A DNA stretch of 64,000 nucleotides from Streptomyces hiroshimensis (GCF_014650335.1 NZ_BMUT01000003.1:476549-540548); one strand, 5' to 3'; positions 55,073-64,000 are shown, counted from the stretch's first letter. Notes: generated from the sequence alone by a model not told the origin. Translations and numbers: made by a program.

Positions 55073-55915
55073 ATGTCGGCTCCGCTGTCACTAGGGCCAG
55101 CCGCACGCCTGCGCGAGCATAACGAGCGGGTTCTGCAGTGGCGTCAGCATATTCGGGACGTCAGGTTCAGGCAGCGCCTGATGTACAGCTTCGGTGCGGG
55201 TGGCGTGCTCTGCGTCCTTGGCGTCGCTGTCCCCACAGCGCTGACGTGGCGCCGTTTCGACATGGCCCCCATCAACACGGTGCTCATCCTCCTGGGCGTC
55301 GTATGTGTCATCGGGTTCGTCGGGTCCTCGTGGATAGAAACGATCAGGCACGCAGGCCCGCAGCCCGGGACACCCGGCGACCGGCTCACCCGCGAGGAAC
55401 TGGAGCTGAATCTCGAAGTCGCAATCGAGAACCGGCTCATCGATGCCGCTCCGCTCGACATCCCGATCCGCAACAGGCAGTTCGCCTACAGCGAGTCCAT
55501 CCCCGAGGAGCTGGATCAGCTACGCAAGGAGAGCCACCGCTACCGTCGGCGGCACAACTTCTTCCAGCTCTTGATCATCGTCGGTTCGATCGCCAACGCT
55601 GGGGCACAAGCGTTCAGCGACACCGCCCAGCCACTCAAATCGATCATCATCGGCCTGACCATGCTGGTCGCCATCTGCGCGGGAATCACCGGGTACTACA
55701 AGTTCCGCGAACGCAGCTTCAACCTGCAGCAGACAGCGGACTCGATCGAGGAGCACGCCAACGCCTTCCACCTCGCTCTGCCGCCCTACGACAGTGCAGA
55801 CCCTGCAGCCAACCTCGCCCTGCTCACCGCCAGAGTCGAAACCCTCAGGGTGGAGCAAAGGCGCCGGGAACAACAACTGGACCAGCCGCCCGAAGCTCGC
55901 GAACCGGCCGTCTGA
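55073..55915 (+). CDS. DUF4231/SLATT-like membrane protein
   Basis: 280 residues. Four hydrophobic segments: about 39-59 (YSFGAGGVLCVLGVAVPTAL), 66-88 (APINTVLILLGVVCVIGFVG), and a pair at about 165-205 (FFQLLIIVGSIANAGAQAF, SIIIGLTMLVAICAGITGYY). They are followed by FRERSFNLQQTADSIEEHAN, the charged helix typical of DUF4231/SLATT proteins. In many bacteria SLATT proteins act as membrane effectors of nucleotide-dependent conflict systems. No nucleotide cyclase or sensor is adjacent, so here it would be stand-alone. Confidence 0.7.
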   Translation: MSAPLSLGPAARLREHNERVLQWRQHIRDVRFRQRLMYSFGAGGVLCVLGVAVPTALTWRRFDMAPINTVLILLGVVCVIGFVGSSWIETIRHAGPQPGTPGDRLTREELELNLEVAIENRLIDAAPLDIPIRNRQFAYSESIPEELDQLRKESHRYRRRHNFFQLLIIVGSIANAGAQAFSDTAQPLKSIIIGLTMLVAICAGITGYYKFRERSFNLQQTADSIEEHANAFHLALPPYDSADPAANLALLTARVETLRVEQRRREQQLDQPPEAREPAV

Positions 55916-56200
55916 TACTCCGTCGAAGCCGCCCGGCAAGGTCTGCCGCATGGCCGAGGGGCCCGGGCCGCAGCCCCGCGAGCAGGTCGTCCGACTGATC
56001 ACCGGCGATGAGGACCTTCGGCATGGCCTGCGCCACTGCGGACAGCACAGCCCCGTACATAGCTGAGAGACGGCCAGAGCAAGGCGGACCGGCCGGCCGT
56101 TGCCGCCTCGTTCACGTTCGTGGCGGCAACGGCTACAGGCAATCTCTCTCCCGCCGGCCCCAGGCGGCCCGGCGAGCAGCCGGGGCAACAGCCCCCGGCC

Positions 56201-56938
56201 TCACTCGCCCCGCTGTTTCAGCGGGATGGGAGAGTCGAAGACGTCGACGACGAACTCCGAGGTTCCGCTGCCCTCGAAGTCGACGTCGTAGCGGCTGTGC
56301 AGCAGCGTGTGGATCCGCACCCACCGGCCCTGATCCGTCGCATCCACCGCAACCTGGAGCGCGCCACGCACAGGACCGACACTGCCGGTCATCTGCCTAC
56401 TCGTCCAGGTCCGTGCGAGCTTCGCCCCTTCAGGCAGGGCCCAGGTACGCGGCTCGGCGCTGGCCCGCACGGAAACCTCGTCGTTGAGCAGCCGGATGAC
56501 CCACCCGACGCCGCCATCGCGCAGCCTCTCATTCGACATGCGGATCCCGAGTCCGATCATGTAGGCACTTTCGAGGTACTCCTCAAGTTCCGCGTCGATC
56601 TGCGAGAAGTACACCGCCTCACGGACGACCTCCACCGGCCCGTACTCGGTGAAGGCCCCCATCACCGGTTCGCACCGGTTCCTGAGGTACTGCTGTGCGG
56701 CCATGCGCACCGGTTTCGGGACACGGTCCAGCACCTTTCCGAGAGCGCTGTCGTCTCGGTCGTACAGGAAGGAGTTGAGCGCGCTGACCAGTTCCCCGGT
56801 CAGGTGCAGATCGCCCGCTCCCAGTGTGGTCACTGCCTCCAGCTCGTCTGCAGGACTCCTTACAAGGGCGAACACCCTGCTGCGCCCGGGGCTGGTGTGG
56901 GCGATGAACGAATGGATCATCTCTGTCTCACATCGCAT
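56201..56938 (-). CDS. Hypothetical protein
   Basis: 245 residues from ATG 56938 (alternatives 57001 and 56920). Mixed alpha/beta, with no membrane helix; segments such as YSF-type SQIDAELEEYLESAYMIGLG and VGWVIRLLNDEVSVRAS. No family recognised. Composition and codon use look genuine. Flanked by the SLATT-like gene and a TPR-like fragment. Confidence 0.55.
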   Translation of the reverse strand: MRCETEMIHSFIAHTSPGRSRVFALVRSPADELEAVTTLGAGDLHLTGELVSALNSFLYDRDDSALGKVLDRVPKPVRMAAQQYLRNRCEPVMGAFTEYGPVEVVREAVYFSQIDAELEEYLESAYMIGLGIRMSNERLRDGGVGWVIRLLNDEVSVRASAEPRTWALPEGAKLARTWTSRQMTGSVGPVRGALQVAVDATDQGRWVRIHTLLHSRYDVDFEGSGTSEFVVDVFDSPIPLKQRGE

Positions 56939-57070
56939 CTCAGGAGCGGTCCCGGCACGCACACGTGCTTGGGCCGCAGAAGAATGAGGGAACCCTGGCA
57001 TCCGATGTGTCGCACGAGCTACTGGTTCGTCCGCGTGGATCGGAGGTGAGGTGCTGTCGGACCCGGCGCT

Positions 57071-57586
57071 TCAGCCCGGGATCCGCATGGCTGTCGGCAG
57101 CCTACACCTCGTGGTGTCAGCGGCGACAACGGTGCGAGCGTCATCTCCCAGACGCGGGACCTGGGATGCGTCTGCGAACTGGTCGGCCTTGGCCAGTTCG
57201 AAGGCGAGGCTGGAGGCGTGCTGGAACGCGGACAGCGTACGGTCGCCGCGCCCCGTCTCTGACCACAGCCGCCCCACACCCAGCAGCGCGTCGATGAGCC
57301 GGCGAGTGGGGCGGACATCCTTGCGGATGATCTGCTTCCACTCGCGCGCCGCCGACGCGCAGACTCGGCGGGCCTGTTCGAGCTGTCCCAGGTTGTACAG
57401 CCGCAGCCCCAGGACCTCGAGGCATTCGGCGTAGGCGGGCTGGCAGCGGCGGGGCGGCGTCATCTCGTGAAGTGTCGGCGATGCGTGAATCCGCCATCCC
57501 CACGCGCTGACCCGCGCAGCCATCACCTTCGCAGCGCCCCTCCCCTTGGCCGCCACACTCACCACAGCAGTCGAGACGGCCTCCAC
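57071..57586 (-). CDS. TPR-like protein, probably a fragment
   Basis: 171 residues. The centre shows two to three tetratricopeptide-like helices: ECLEVLGLRLYNLGQLEQAR, then WKQIIRKDVRPTRRLIDALL and LLGVGRLWSETGRGDRTLSA. The first 45 and last 25 residues look unstructured or out of frame. It could be the remnant of a STAND or regulator C-terminal domain. Confidence 0.4.
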   Translation of the reverse strand: MEAVSTAVVSVAAKGRGAAKVMAARVSAWGWRIHASPTLHEMTPPRRCQPAYAECLEVLGLRLYNLGQLEQARRVCASAAREWKQIIRKDVRPTRRLIDALLGVGRLWSETGRGDRTLSAFQHASSLAFELAKADQFADASQVPRLGDDARTVVAADTTRCRLPTAMRIPG

Positions 57587-57687
57587 CTGATGATGCTCGG
57601 CTCTTGAGGCACCGGAGTTTCTCGGCGCACCAGTCTCAGTACGCTAGGACCATCACGCTGAGTAGCCCACGATTCAGCTGATGGAGC

Positions 57688-57713
57688 GTCAGCAAAGTCA
57701 GCGTTAGGTCAGC
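57688..57713 (+). repeat. Three GTCAGC direct repeats near the element's right end
   Basis: GTCAGC occurs at 57688, 57697 and 57708, i.e. at 9- and 11-bp steps. The same hexamer opens the arm-like repeats at 58380 and 58435, so this may be a distal integrase or excisionase arm cluster. Confidence 0.45.
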
Positions 57714-57838
57714 ATCAGTACCGTCACAGACCGCCACCGACCGCCAGAGCCTGTCAAGATCAACCACCCCCTTCACCACGGCTGACCTGCGGAAATGCAG
57801 GTCAGCGACCTCACCGCCCGTTCCTGGAGGAGACCCAC

Positions 57839-57922
57839 ATGAAAATGCTCACCAACGTCCCCGAAAAGCAACCCGTCAGGATGCCGCTGCCTGATGGCGT
57901 GGTGGCATCCCAGCGGCTCTGA
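57839..57922 (+). CDS. 27-codon ORF with a strong ribosome binding site
   Basis: ATG 57839 is preceded by GGAGGAG at about 6 bases, one of the best ribosome binding sites in the window. The 27-residue product starts MKMLTNVPEKQPVRMPLPD and ends in VASQRL. It could be a leader or small regulatory peptide, or the first codons of a deleted gene. Confidence 0.4.
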   Translation: MKMLTNVPEKQPVRMPLPDGVVASQRL

Positions 57923-57968
57923 AGGGGGCTCAGGTCGGGCAATGGTTCCCGGCGGAGAGGCAGGTCAG

Positions 57969-58196
57969 TCACCTCACCTGTGCGGCGAATGCCTCGTACG
58001 CCTGCTCGCCAAAGAGGACGAAGCGGACCTCCTCCACCGACGTCGGCGTCTGCCGCACCGTCTCGACCGCAATGCGGGCCGCGTCCTCCACGGGCCATCG
58101 ATAGACACACGTGGAGATCGCCGGGAACGCCACTGTCCGCGCACCCAGCTCGTCCGCGACCCGCAGGGACTCCCGATAGCAGGAGGCCAACAGCAC
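57969..58196 (-). pseudogene. Macro-domain protein, C-terminal half only
   Basis: 75 residues in one clean frame: LLASCYRESLRVADELGART, then FPAISTCVYRWPVEDAARIA and EVRFVLFGEQAYEAF. This is the second half of an ADP-ribose-binding macro domain; the phosphate-binding first half with the GDI and NAAN motifs is absent. Note Cys in place of Gly in the usual AISTGVY loop. It resembles the more decayed copy at 27652-27918. Confidence 0.65.
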
Positions 58197-58352
58197 CTAC
58201 GTCCGGCGAACTCTTCCTGACGCGACATGCAGAGCGGGACGTCTTGCACTGAAGATCCGAGCCAGGCGATCCGCCGGGCCCGCACTCCACGCCTCGGGCA
58301 ATCACATCCACGGAAGAACACCTTCGCCCGCTCGGCAGCGGGGTGATGCGCG

Positions 58353-58773
58353 CCGAATGCCCTAGTTCAACGCTGCGTAGTCAGCACCAAGTCAGCACGG
58401 GAGAGGTGACCAGGGGTGCTGACGTGGGATTTTAGTCAGCACCAAGTCAGCACGGGAGTCAGCACCTGAGTGCCAGATCATCCCAATCACGACATTACTC
58501 CGCGCCGGATTCCTAAATCGAGTTGAGTGATCCACAGGGCCCGCAGGGCCCCCTCATGGGTGCTGCCCTCACACCCCGCCTCCGAAGTGTGGCCCCCCAC
58601 CATATAGGCCCCCTGACCTGCCCCTTCCTACGGTGTGGCAACGCAATGACGCGTCCCTCGCCCACCCGGAAGTGATGACCATGGCTGCCCCTCCCCTACT
58701 CACCCCAACTCCCAACTCGCTCTCCAGAATCGTCGTCGCGAGCCTCATCGGGACCACTATCGAGTGGTACGAC
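58353..58773 (+). repeat. Right copy of the long att-associated direct repeat
   Basis: Counterpart of 18542-18902. It contains two GTCAGCACCAAGTCAGCAC arm repeats (58380 and 58435), a third GTCAGCAC at 58458 and one in reverse (GGTGCTGAC, 58416). Then come the same upstream region, ribosome binding site and first codons of the MHS transporter, here joined to the intact remainder of the gene. Confidence 0.88.
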
Positions 58774-60129
58774 TTCTTCCTTTACGGTTCTGCTGCCGCG
58801 CTCGTCTTCAACAGGCTCTTCTTTCCCGGGTCCGATCCCCTCGTCGGGACTCTGCTCTCCTTTCTCACCTACGCCGTCGGCTTCGTCGCGCGGCCCGTCG
58901 GGGCGTTGGTGTTCGGGCACTTCGGGGATCGGCTCGGGCGGAAGCGGTTGTTGGTGGTGAGTTTGGTGATGATGGGGGGTGCTACGTGTGCCATCGGGGT
59001 GTTGCCCACTCATGCTGCCGTCGGGTCGCTGGCGCCCGTGTTGCTGACGTTGCTCCGGCTCGTTCAGGGGTTTGCGCTGGGTGGGGAGTGGGGTGGGGCC
59101 GTGTTGCTGGTGTCCGAGCACGGGGATGCGCGGCGGCGGGGGTTCTGGGCTGCTTGGCCGCAGACCGGGGCTCCTGCCGGGCAGTTGCTCGCCACCGGGG
59201 TGTTGTCCGCGCTGACGGCGCTGTTGTCCGAGGCGGCGTTTGCGTCGTGGGGGTGGCGGGTGCCGTTTCTGTTGTCGGGGCTGCTGGTGATCGTGGGGCT
59301 GTGGATCCGGCTGTCGGTCGACGAGTCGCCGGTCTTCAAGGCCGCCCTCGCGCGGGCCTCGGCGGGTGAGACGGAGAAGCCCCCGCTCGTCGCGGTGCTG
59401 CGGGACCACTGGCGTGACGTCCTGGTCGCCATGGGTGCCCGTATGGCGGAGAACATCAGTTACTACGTCATCACCGCCTTCATCCTCGTCTACGCCACCG
59501 AGCACACCCAGCTGGCCAAGCAGACCGCCCTCAACGCCGTACTCGTGGGCTCCGCCGTGCACTTCGCGGTCATTCCCGCGTGGGGCGCCCTCTCGGACCG
59601 GATCGGGCGGCGGCCCGTGTATCTGATCGGAGCCGCGGGCGTGGGGCTCTGGGCCTTTCCGTTCTTCGCGCTCGTGGACTCCGGGAGTTTCGGCGGGCTC
59701 GTGGCCGCGGTCACGGTCGGGCTGGTCCTCCACGGGGCCATGTACGCGCCCCAAGCGGCCTTCTTCTCGGAGATGTTCGCGACCCGGATGCGGTACTCGG
59801 GCGCCTCGATCGGTGCGCAGTTCTCCTCCGTGGCCGCCGGGGCACCGGCCCCGCTGATCGCCACCGCGCTGCTCGCGGAGTACGACAGCGGCACGCCGGT
59901 CGCCGTGTACGTGATCGCCGCCGTCGTGGTCACGGTGGTCGCGGTCGGTCTCGCGCCGGAGACGCGCCACCGTGACCTCGGTGGTCTGCCCGACGATCCG
60001 ACGGCGGCGACGGCGCCGCAAGACGGTGCAGCCGCAGCGCCAGCTGGATCTCCAGGGACCGGGCGGGCGTCTGCCAGTCCGCGCCCAGCAGGCAGCCGAC
60101 GCGGTCCAGGCGCTGGGCGACGGTGTTGA
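58681..60129 (+). CDS. MHS-family MFS transporter (reconstituted target gene of the element)
   Basis: 482 residues with 12 hydrophobic segments. The start SLIGTTIEWYDFFLYGSAAA, GHFGDRLGRKRLLV loop, RLVQGFALGGEWGGAVLL and PLIATALLAEY mark the metabolite:H+ symporter group (organic-acid and osmolyte uptake, e.g. KgtP/ProP relatives). ATG 58681 follows GGAAG at 8 bases. The first 31 codons and promoter are supplied by the right end of the island. The last 200 bp overlap the opposing PucR-like gene, and the Pro/Ala/Arg-rich tail after the HRDLGG segment looks like a lost stop codon. Confidence 0.9.
   Translation: MAAPPLLTPTPNSLSRIVVASLIGTTIEWYDFFLYGSAAALVFNRLFFPGSDPLVGTLLSFLTYAVGFVARPVGALVFGHFGDRLGRKRLLVVSLVMMGGATCAIGVLPTHAAVGSLAPVLLTLLRLVQGFALGGEWGGAVLLVSEHGDARRRGFWAAWPQTGAPAGQLLATGVLSALTALLSEAAFASWGWRVPFLLSGLLVIVGLWIRLSVDESPVFKAALARASAGETEKPPLVAVLRDHWRDVLVAMGARMAENISYYVITAFILVYATEHTQLAKQTALNAVLVGSAVHFAVIPAWGALSDRIGRRPVYLIGAAGVGLWAFPFFALVDSGSFGGLVAAVTVGLVLHGAMYAPQAAFFSEMFATRMRYSGASIGAQFSSVAAGAPAPLIATALLAEYDSGTPVAVYVIAAVVVTVVAVGLAPETRHRDLGGLPDDPTAATAPQDGAAAAPAGSPGTGRASASPRPAGSRRGPGAGRRC
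58741..58773 (+). other. Attachment site core, right copy
   Basis: 33 bp identical to 18870-18902, covering codons 21-31 of the transporter. The inverted repeat ACCACT-ATCG-AGTGGT is at 58753-58768. The gene reads on without a break into FFLYGSAAALVF, so this copy reconstitutes the coding sequence. Confidence 0.85.
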
Positions 60130-61960
60130 CGTGCACGTGGAGGGCGTCCTTGGTGCGGGCCGGGCTCATGCCGCCGGCGAAGTACGCGTCCAGGGTGGGG
60201 ATGAGTACGGTGCCGCGCCGTGTGTCGTAGTCGACGACGGGCCCGATGGTGCGGGCCACGAATCGGTCGATGCGGTCTCCTCCCCCGCCCCCGCTGCCCG
60301 CCTCGGCGAGCAGCAGGCCCACGAAGCCGAAGTCGTCGGCCGCCGCGCCCTCCCCGTCCCGGCCGAGCACGTGCAGCACGTCGAGGCAGCGCCTCGCCTC
60401 AGCGTACGCGCCGGCCACGGCCCCGGGGTCGGCCGCCGGAGCGGGTACGGGCGCGGAGGCGCCCACCGTGACGCCGGCCGGGACCGCGGCGCCCAGCTGC
60501 CGGGCGGCGCGGCGGGCCTCCTCGGACGCGCTGTGCCGCCCGTCGTGAGGCAGCAGGAGCACCGTGCCGCCGTCCCTGGCCGCGGCCAGGCCGTGCCGGG
60601 TCGCCGCCAGATGGGACGCCGCGGACCACAGTCGCTGCCGGTGGTCGGCGGACGGGGCTCCCTCCGCAAGGCCCGAGCCGGGATCCGGCGCCGTAGCCTC
60701 TGCGCCCTCCGCCACTCTCGCCGCCAGCACCACGTGCGGCGTGTCCAGGTCCGCGCGCAGGCGTGCGGCCCGCTCCCTCAGGAGGCGCGGGTCGCGGCCG
60801 GGCGCGTCGAGGAGGTCGTCGAGCAGCTCGCCCCGTACCCGCTGTTCGGCCTCACCGGCCTGGCGGCCGGCGAGTTGCAGCAGTGAGGTGACCATGGCCG
60901 CCCGTTCCAGGGTGCGCTGGTCGACGGGGTCGAGTGCGGGGTGCCCGTGCAGGACGAGGGCCCCGAGGAGTTCGCCGCCTGCGGAGACGGCGGCGTACCA
61001 GCCGTCCTCGTGGCGTACGGCACGAGAGCGGTCCACGGCGGCCGCGGGGCACTGATCCGCCTCCAGGAAGGTGACCTGCCCGCCCAGGCTCTCCGCGACG
61101 GCCGCGGCGACGTCGTGTACGTCGCCGCCGTGCAGCACGAGCGCGGTCAGCCGGTCATGGACGTCGGAGGCGCGCTCGATGACGGCGCTGCGGTCGCGGA
61201 TGATCTCGTTCGCGGCCTCCAGACCGGCGAGGGCGGAACGCGTCTCGGCCAGCAGGTTCGCCGTGTCGATGGCGACGGCGGCGTGTGCGGCGAAGGAGGC
61301 GAGGAGCGCCGTCTGCCCGCGTTCGAATGCCCGGGCGCGGCGGTCCGCCGCGAAGAGCACCCCGATGACGCGGCTGCCGAGCTTGAGCGGCACGCCGAGG
61401 ATCGCGACCAGGCCCTCGTCGCGGACGCCCGAGTCGATGGCCCGGGTGTGCTGGAAGCGAGGGTCGTCGAAGTAGTCGTCGGTGACGTAGGGGCGGGCGG
61501 TCTGTGCGACGAGTCCGCCCAGCCCCTCCCCCATTCCGAGCCGTAACTGCTGGAAGCGGGCCGAGCCCGAGCCGTCGGTGACGCGCATGTACGTGTCGCC
61601 GGCGGCCGCGTCGTGCAGGGTGAGGTACGCGACGTCCGTGCCCAGCAGGGTGCGGGCCCGCTGCACGATGGCGTGGAGCACCGCGTCGAGGTCGCGGAGG
61701 CCGGCGAGGTCGTGGGCGGTCGCGAAGAGGGCCGACAGCTCGGCCTCGCGCCGCCGCCGGTCCTCCAGCTCGGCCCGTACGCGCAGGGCGAGGTGCTTGG
61801 CGCGGTCGAGGGCGGCGATCCGGTCCGGCGTTGCCCCGTCGGCGCGGGCGCGCAGCACCGGATGCTCGTACTCCCCGGCGGGCGCGCCGCGCGCGAGCAG
61901 CGCGAGGTACGGGGTCTCGGTCTCGGCGTGATCGGCGTGATCGGCGTGATCATCGGACAT
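59930..61960 (-). CDS. GAF-domain PucR-type transcriptional regulator
   Basis: 676 residues from ATG 61960 (ATG 62035, overlapping the upstream stop, is an alternative). GAF domain at about 75-250 (ARTLLGTDVAYLTLHDAA, MGEGLGGLVAQTARPYVTDD). The C-terminal PucR HTH ends the family sequence: TKDALHVHVNTVAQRLDRV, then TPARSLEIQLALRLHRLA. The ensuing 25 residues are Arg/Pro-rich read-through into the opposing gene. It follows the hydroxybutyrate dehydrogenase on the same strand, so it probably regulates hydroxybutyrate or organic-acid use together with the MHS transporter. Confidence 0.88.
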   Translation of the reverse strand: MSDDHADHADHAETETPYLALLARGAPAGEYEHPVLRARADGATPDRIAALDRAKHLALRVRAELEDRRRREAELSALFATAHDLAGLRDLDAVLHAIVQRARTLLGTDVAYLTLHDAAAGDTYMRVTDGSGSARFQQLRLGMGEGLGGLVAQTARPYVTDDYFDDPRFQHTRAIDSGVRDEGLVAILGVPLKLGSRVIGVLFAADRRARAFERGQTALLASFAAHAAVAIDTANLLAETRSALAGLEAANEIIRDRSAVIERASDVHDRLTALVLHGGDVHDVAAAVAESLGGQVTFLEADQCPAAAVDRSRAVRHEDGWYAAVSAGGELLGALVLHGHPALDPVDQRTLERAAMVTSLLQLAGRQAGEAEQRVRGELLDDLLDAPGRDPRLLRERAARLRADLDTPHVVLAARVAEGAEATAPDPGSGLAEGAPSADHRQRLWSAASHLAATRHGLAAARDGGTVLLLPHDGRHSASEEARRAARQLGAAVPAGVTVGASAPVPAPAADPGAVAGAYAEARRCLDVLHVLGRDGEGAAADDFGFVGLLLAEAGSGGGGGDRIDRFVARTIGPVVDYDTRRGTVLIPTLDAYFAGGMSPARTKDALHVHVNTVAQRLDRVGCLLGADWQTPARSLEIQLALRLHRLAAPSPPSDRRADHRGHGGASPARDRPRPP

Positions 61961-62019
61961 GCGCACAGGATTACCGCCGCCGTCCGGCGGCGCGCCAGCG
62001 ACCGGTGAGCGCTGCTCGT

Positions 62020-62916
62020 TCAGTGGGCGGTCCATCCGCCGTCCATCGTCAAAGTGCTGCCGGTGATGAAGGAGGCGTGCGGTCCGCACAGGTAGGCGAC
62101 CGCCTCGGCGACCTCGCCGGGCTCGATGAGGCGTTTGACGGCCGAGTCCGCCAGGAGGATCCCCGTCAGGACGCTCTCGACGGGTATGTCGTGAAGGGCA
62201 GCCTGGTCGGCGAGCTGCTTCTCGACGAGGGGGGTGCGCACGTAGCCGGGGCTCACACAGTTGGATGTGACTCCGTGGGGCGCTCCTTCGAGGGCGGTGA
62301 CCTTGGACAGTCCTTCCAGGCCGTGCTTGGCGGCGACGTAGGCGGACTTGTAAGGGGAGGCCCGCAACCCGTGCACGGAGGAGATGTTGACGACGCGGCC
62401 CCAGCCCCGTTCGTACATGTGCGGCAGGGCGCCCCTCAGCAGCCTGAAGGGCGCTTCCAGGAGGAGAGTGAGGACGGCGCGGAACTCCTCGGGCGGGAAG
62501 TCCTGGATAGGGCGTACGAGCTGGGTACCGGCGTTGTTCACGAGGATGTCGGCGCCGGCGGCCGCCTGCTCGGCGGCATCGAGGTCGGTGAGGTCGAGGA
62601 GCACTCCCTCGACGGCCCCGGGCAGGCTCGCCGCCCGTGCGCGGAGGGCGTCCAGGCCGGGAGCGTCACGGTCCAGGGCACGCACCCGGGCTCCGGCGGC
62701 GGCCAGTCGCAGGGCGCAGGCGGCTCCGATGCCGCCCGCGGCCCCGGTGACGAGCGCGGTGCGTCCGCGCAAGTCGAGTGCGGTGCGCACCGGGTGAGGC
62801 TGTGGGGCGGACGAAACAGACAGGACGGCAGAGATGGAAGGGCCGGAAGGGTCGGACGAGGAGGGGTCCGGAAGGCTCCGTGGATTCTCCGGACTCGGGG
62901 AGTGGGGCGCGGTCAT
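62020..62916 (-). CDS. 3-hydroxybutyrate dehydrogenase (SDR)
   Basis: 298 residues. Rossmann motif VTGAAGGIG, NNAG in ILVNNAGTQ, catalytic Ser in ISSVHG, then SAYVAAKHGLEGLSK with Tyr-x3-Lys. The diagnostic stretch TSNCVSPGYVRTPLVEKQ and the end FITGSTLTMDGGWTAH identify D-3-hydroxybutyrate dehydrogenase, which oxidises 3-hydroxybutyrate to acetoacetate with NAD. The N-terminal 45 residues are a Ser/Pro-rich extension and a later start is possible. Next to the PucR regulator and the MHS transporter. Confidence 0.88.
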   Translation of the reverse strand: MTAPHSPSPENPRSLPDPSSSDPSGPSISAVLSVSSAPQPHPVRTALDLRGRTALVTGAAGGIGAACALRLAAAGARVRALDRDAPGLDALRARAASLPGAVEGVLLDLTDLDAAEQAAAGADILVNNAGTQLVRPIQDFPPEEFRAVLTLLLEAPFRLLRGALPHMYERGWGRVVNISSVHGLRASPYKSAYVAAKHGLEGLSKVTALEGAPHGVTSNCVSPGYVRTPLVEKQLADQAALHDIPVESVLTGILLADSAVKRLIEPGEVAEAVAYLCGPHASFITGSTLTMDGGWTAH

Positions 62917-63131
62917 GCCCGCACCCTAGGCCGGGGCGACGACCGGCCCGATGTGGTGCGCAACCACAGTGTCATCCGGTTCCATGGCGCTGAAAGACAT
63001 ACGGTCCGCAGGCCCCAGGACGCCCGGCCGTCGCACTGGACATCGTCATGCTGATGGGTCAGACGGCCGGGGTCGTCTTTGCGCGCTCCGGGCTCGGGCT
63101 CATGACAGCCACAGAACCCGCCGAGCAGGCC

Positions 63132-63962
63132 TTAGGGAGCGATCGGCAGCTGACGCTTGTGGTCGGTAAGGCGGTAGCGGGTGACGATCGTTTCGAAGGC
63201 CCGCTCCCCCACCGGCTTGCCCTCCAGGAAGTCGTCGATGTCGTCGTAGGTGACCCCGAGCGCGTCCTCGTCGGCCTTGCCCGGGTCGAGGGTCTCCAGG
63301 TCGGCCGTCGGGGTCTTCCACACCAGCTCGGCGGGCGCGCCCAGCGCGTCCGCGACGGCGCGCACCCGGCGCTTGGTCAGGCCGGTCAGCGGGACCAGGT
63401 CGGCGGCGCCGTCGCCGAACTTGGTGAAGAAGCCGGAGACCGCCTCGGCGGCGTGGTCGGTGCCGACGACCAGGCCGTCGTGCGCGCCCGCCACCGCGTA
63501 CTGGGCGATCATGCGCTGCCGGGCCTTGATGTTGCCGTGTACGAAGTCCTGGTGGTGGGCGTCGCGGAAGTTCACGCCGGCGGCCAGCGCGGCGTCGGAC
63601 GCGGCGTCGCTCGCGGGCTTGATGTCCACGGTCAGCACGTGGTCGGCCCGGATGAAGGAGAGCGCGAGCTGGGCGTCGGGCTCGTCGGCCTGGACGCCGT
63701 AGGGCAGCCGCATCGCGTAGAACCGCGCCTCGTGGCCGGCGGCCCGGGCCCGCTCGACGGCGAGCTGGCACAGCCGGCCGGCGGTGGTGGAGTCGACGCC
63801 GCCGCTGATGCCGAGCACGAGGGAGCGCAGACCGGTGGAGGTCAGCCGCTCGGCGAGGAAGGCCACCCGGCGTTCGATCTCCCGCTCGGCCTCGAAGGTC
63901 TCGGCGACCTCCAGTTCCCGGGCGATCTCCTGCTGCAGGGCGATGGACGCCGGCTCGCTCAC
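63132..63962 (-). CDS. nadE: NH3-dependent NAD+ synthetase
   Basis: 276 residues from GTG 63962. ATP-pyrophosphatase P-loop SGGVDST in [15 protein letters not shown]. Further family marks: [55 protein letters not shown] and [19 protein letters not shown]. It adenylates nicotinic acid adenine dinucleotide and amidates it with ammonia; no glutaminase domain is present, as in the E. coli-type enzyme. Full-length housekeeping gene, showing that the right edge is core chromosome. Confidence 0.95.
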   Translation of the reverse strand: MSEPASIALQQEIARELEVAETFEAEREIERRVAFLAERLTSTGLRSLVLGISGGVDSTTAGRLCQLAVERARAAGHEARFYAMRLPYGVQADEPDAQLALSFIRADHVLTVDIKPASDAASDAALAAGVNFRDAHHQDFVHGNIKARQRMIAQYAVAGAHDGLVVGTDHAAEAVSGFFTKFGDGAADLVPLTGLTKRRVRAVADALGAPAELVWKTPTADLETLDPGKADEDALGVTYDDIDDFLEGKPVGERAFETIVTRYRLTDHKRQLPIAP

Positions 63963-64000
63963 GTCTGCTCCTTGTTCCGGTTCACGATGTGCTGTCGTCC

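Overview
The window is high-GC DNA with the gene density, GTG/TTG starts, ATGA/GTGA overlaps and protein families of a streptomycete (or close actinomycete) chromosome. It reads as mobile, accessory DNA sitting against a conserved chromosomal edge. No rRNA, tRNA, CRISPR array or phage structural gene was seen.

Left part (1-18.5 kb): accessory and partly decayed. It holds a truncated-at-the-edge gene plus a 2-oxoglutarate oxygenase; SDR and glycosyltransferase remnants; an unknown protein coupled to a beta-propeller protein; a secreted PLAT-domain protein; IS remnants; a P-loop kinase; a broken AraC regulator; an MFS exporter with a flavin/PNPOx-like enzyme facing an HxlR regulator; and a TetR - MFS (broken by an in-frame TGA) - MBL hydrolase - AtzG-like - amidase cassette.

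Central element (18.9-58.77 kb): a 33-bp perfect direct repeat (18870-18902 and 58741-58773), centred on ACCACT-ATCG-AGTGGT, lies in the early codons of an MHS-type transporter gene. The 3' body of that gene is intact only at the right copy. The copies are 39,871 bp apart and bracket a tyrosine integrase and an excisionase-like HTH gene, so this is a chromosomally integrated island. About 330 bp in front of each copy, including GTCAGCAC arm-like repeats, is also similar. This suggests that the DNA left of 18.9 kb ends in the right end of a second, related element (tandem accretion). No conjugation or replication genes are visible.

Cargo of the element: (1) a DnaQ-like exonuclease and a complete three-gene ABC-three-component (ABC-3C) defence-type operon (21.8-25.4 kb); (2) XRE/TPR regulators, a Nudix protein and a kinase-like protein; (3) a 12-kb, mostly overlapping plus-strand operon (32.5-44.5 kb) with an Fe/2OG oxygenase, HAD and histidine phosphatases, two glycosyltransferase-like proteins, a thymidylate-synthase homologue whose pyrimidine-reading Asn is replaced by Asp, a NodU/CmcH/TobZ-type carbamoyltransferase, a methyltransferase, three kinase-like proteins and a truncated epimerase. 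This looks like an undescribed pathway for a modified, possibly carbamoylated hydroxymethyl-pyrimidine nucleotide; (4) a STAND/NB-ARC-TPR protein and a small membrane protein that share a 15-residue motif, plus Mrr-like, HNH-like, DUF3800-like and SLATT/DUF4231-like genes, which together form a defence-type zone (45-57 kb).

Right part (58.7-64 kb): conserved chromosomal genes, namely the MHS transporter, a GAF/PucR regulator, 3-hydroxybutyrate dehydrogenase and NH3-dependent NAD synthetase. The many frameshifts, in-frame stops and half-genes across both accessory segments point to repeated insertion and decay.
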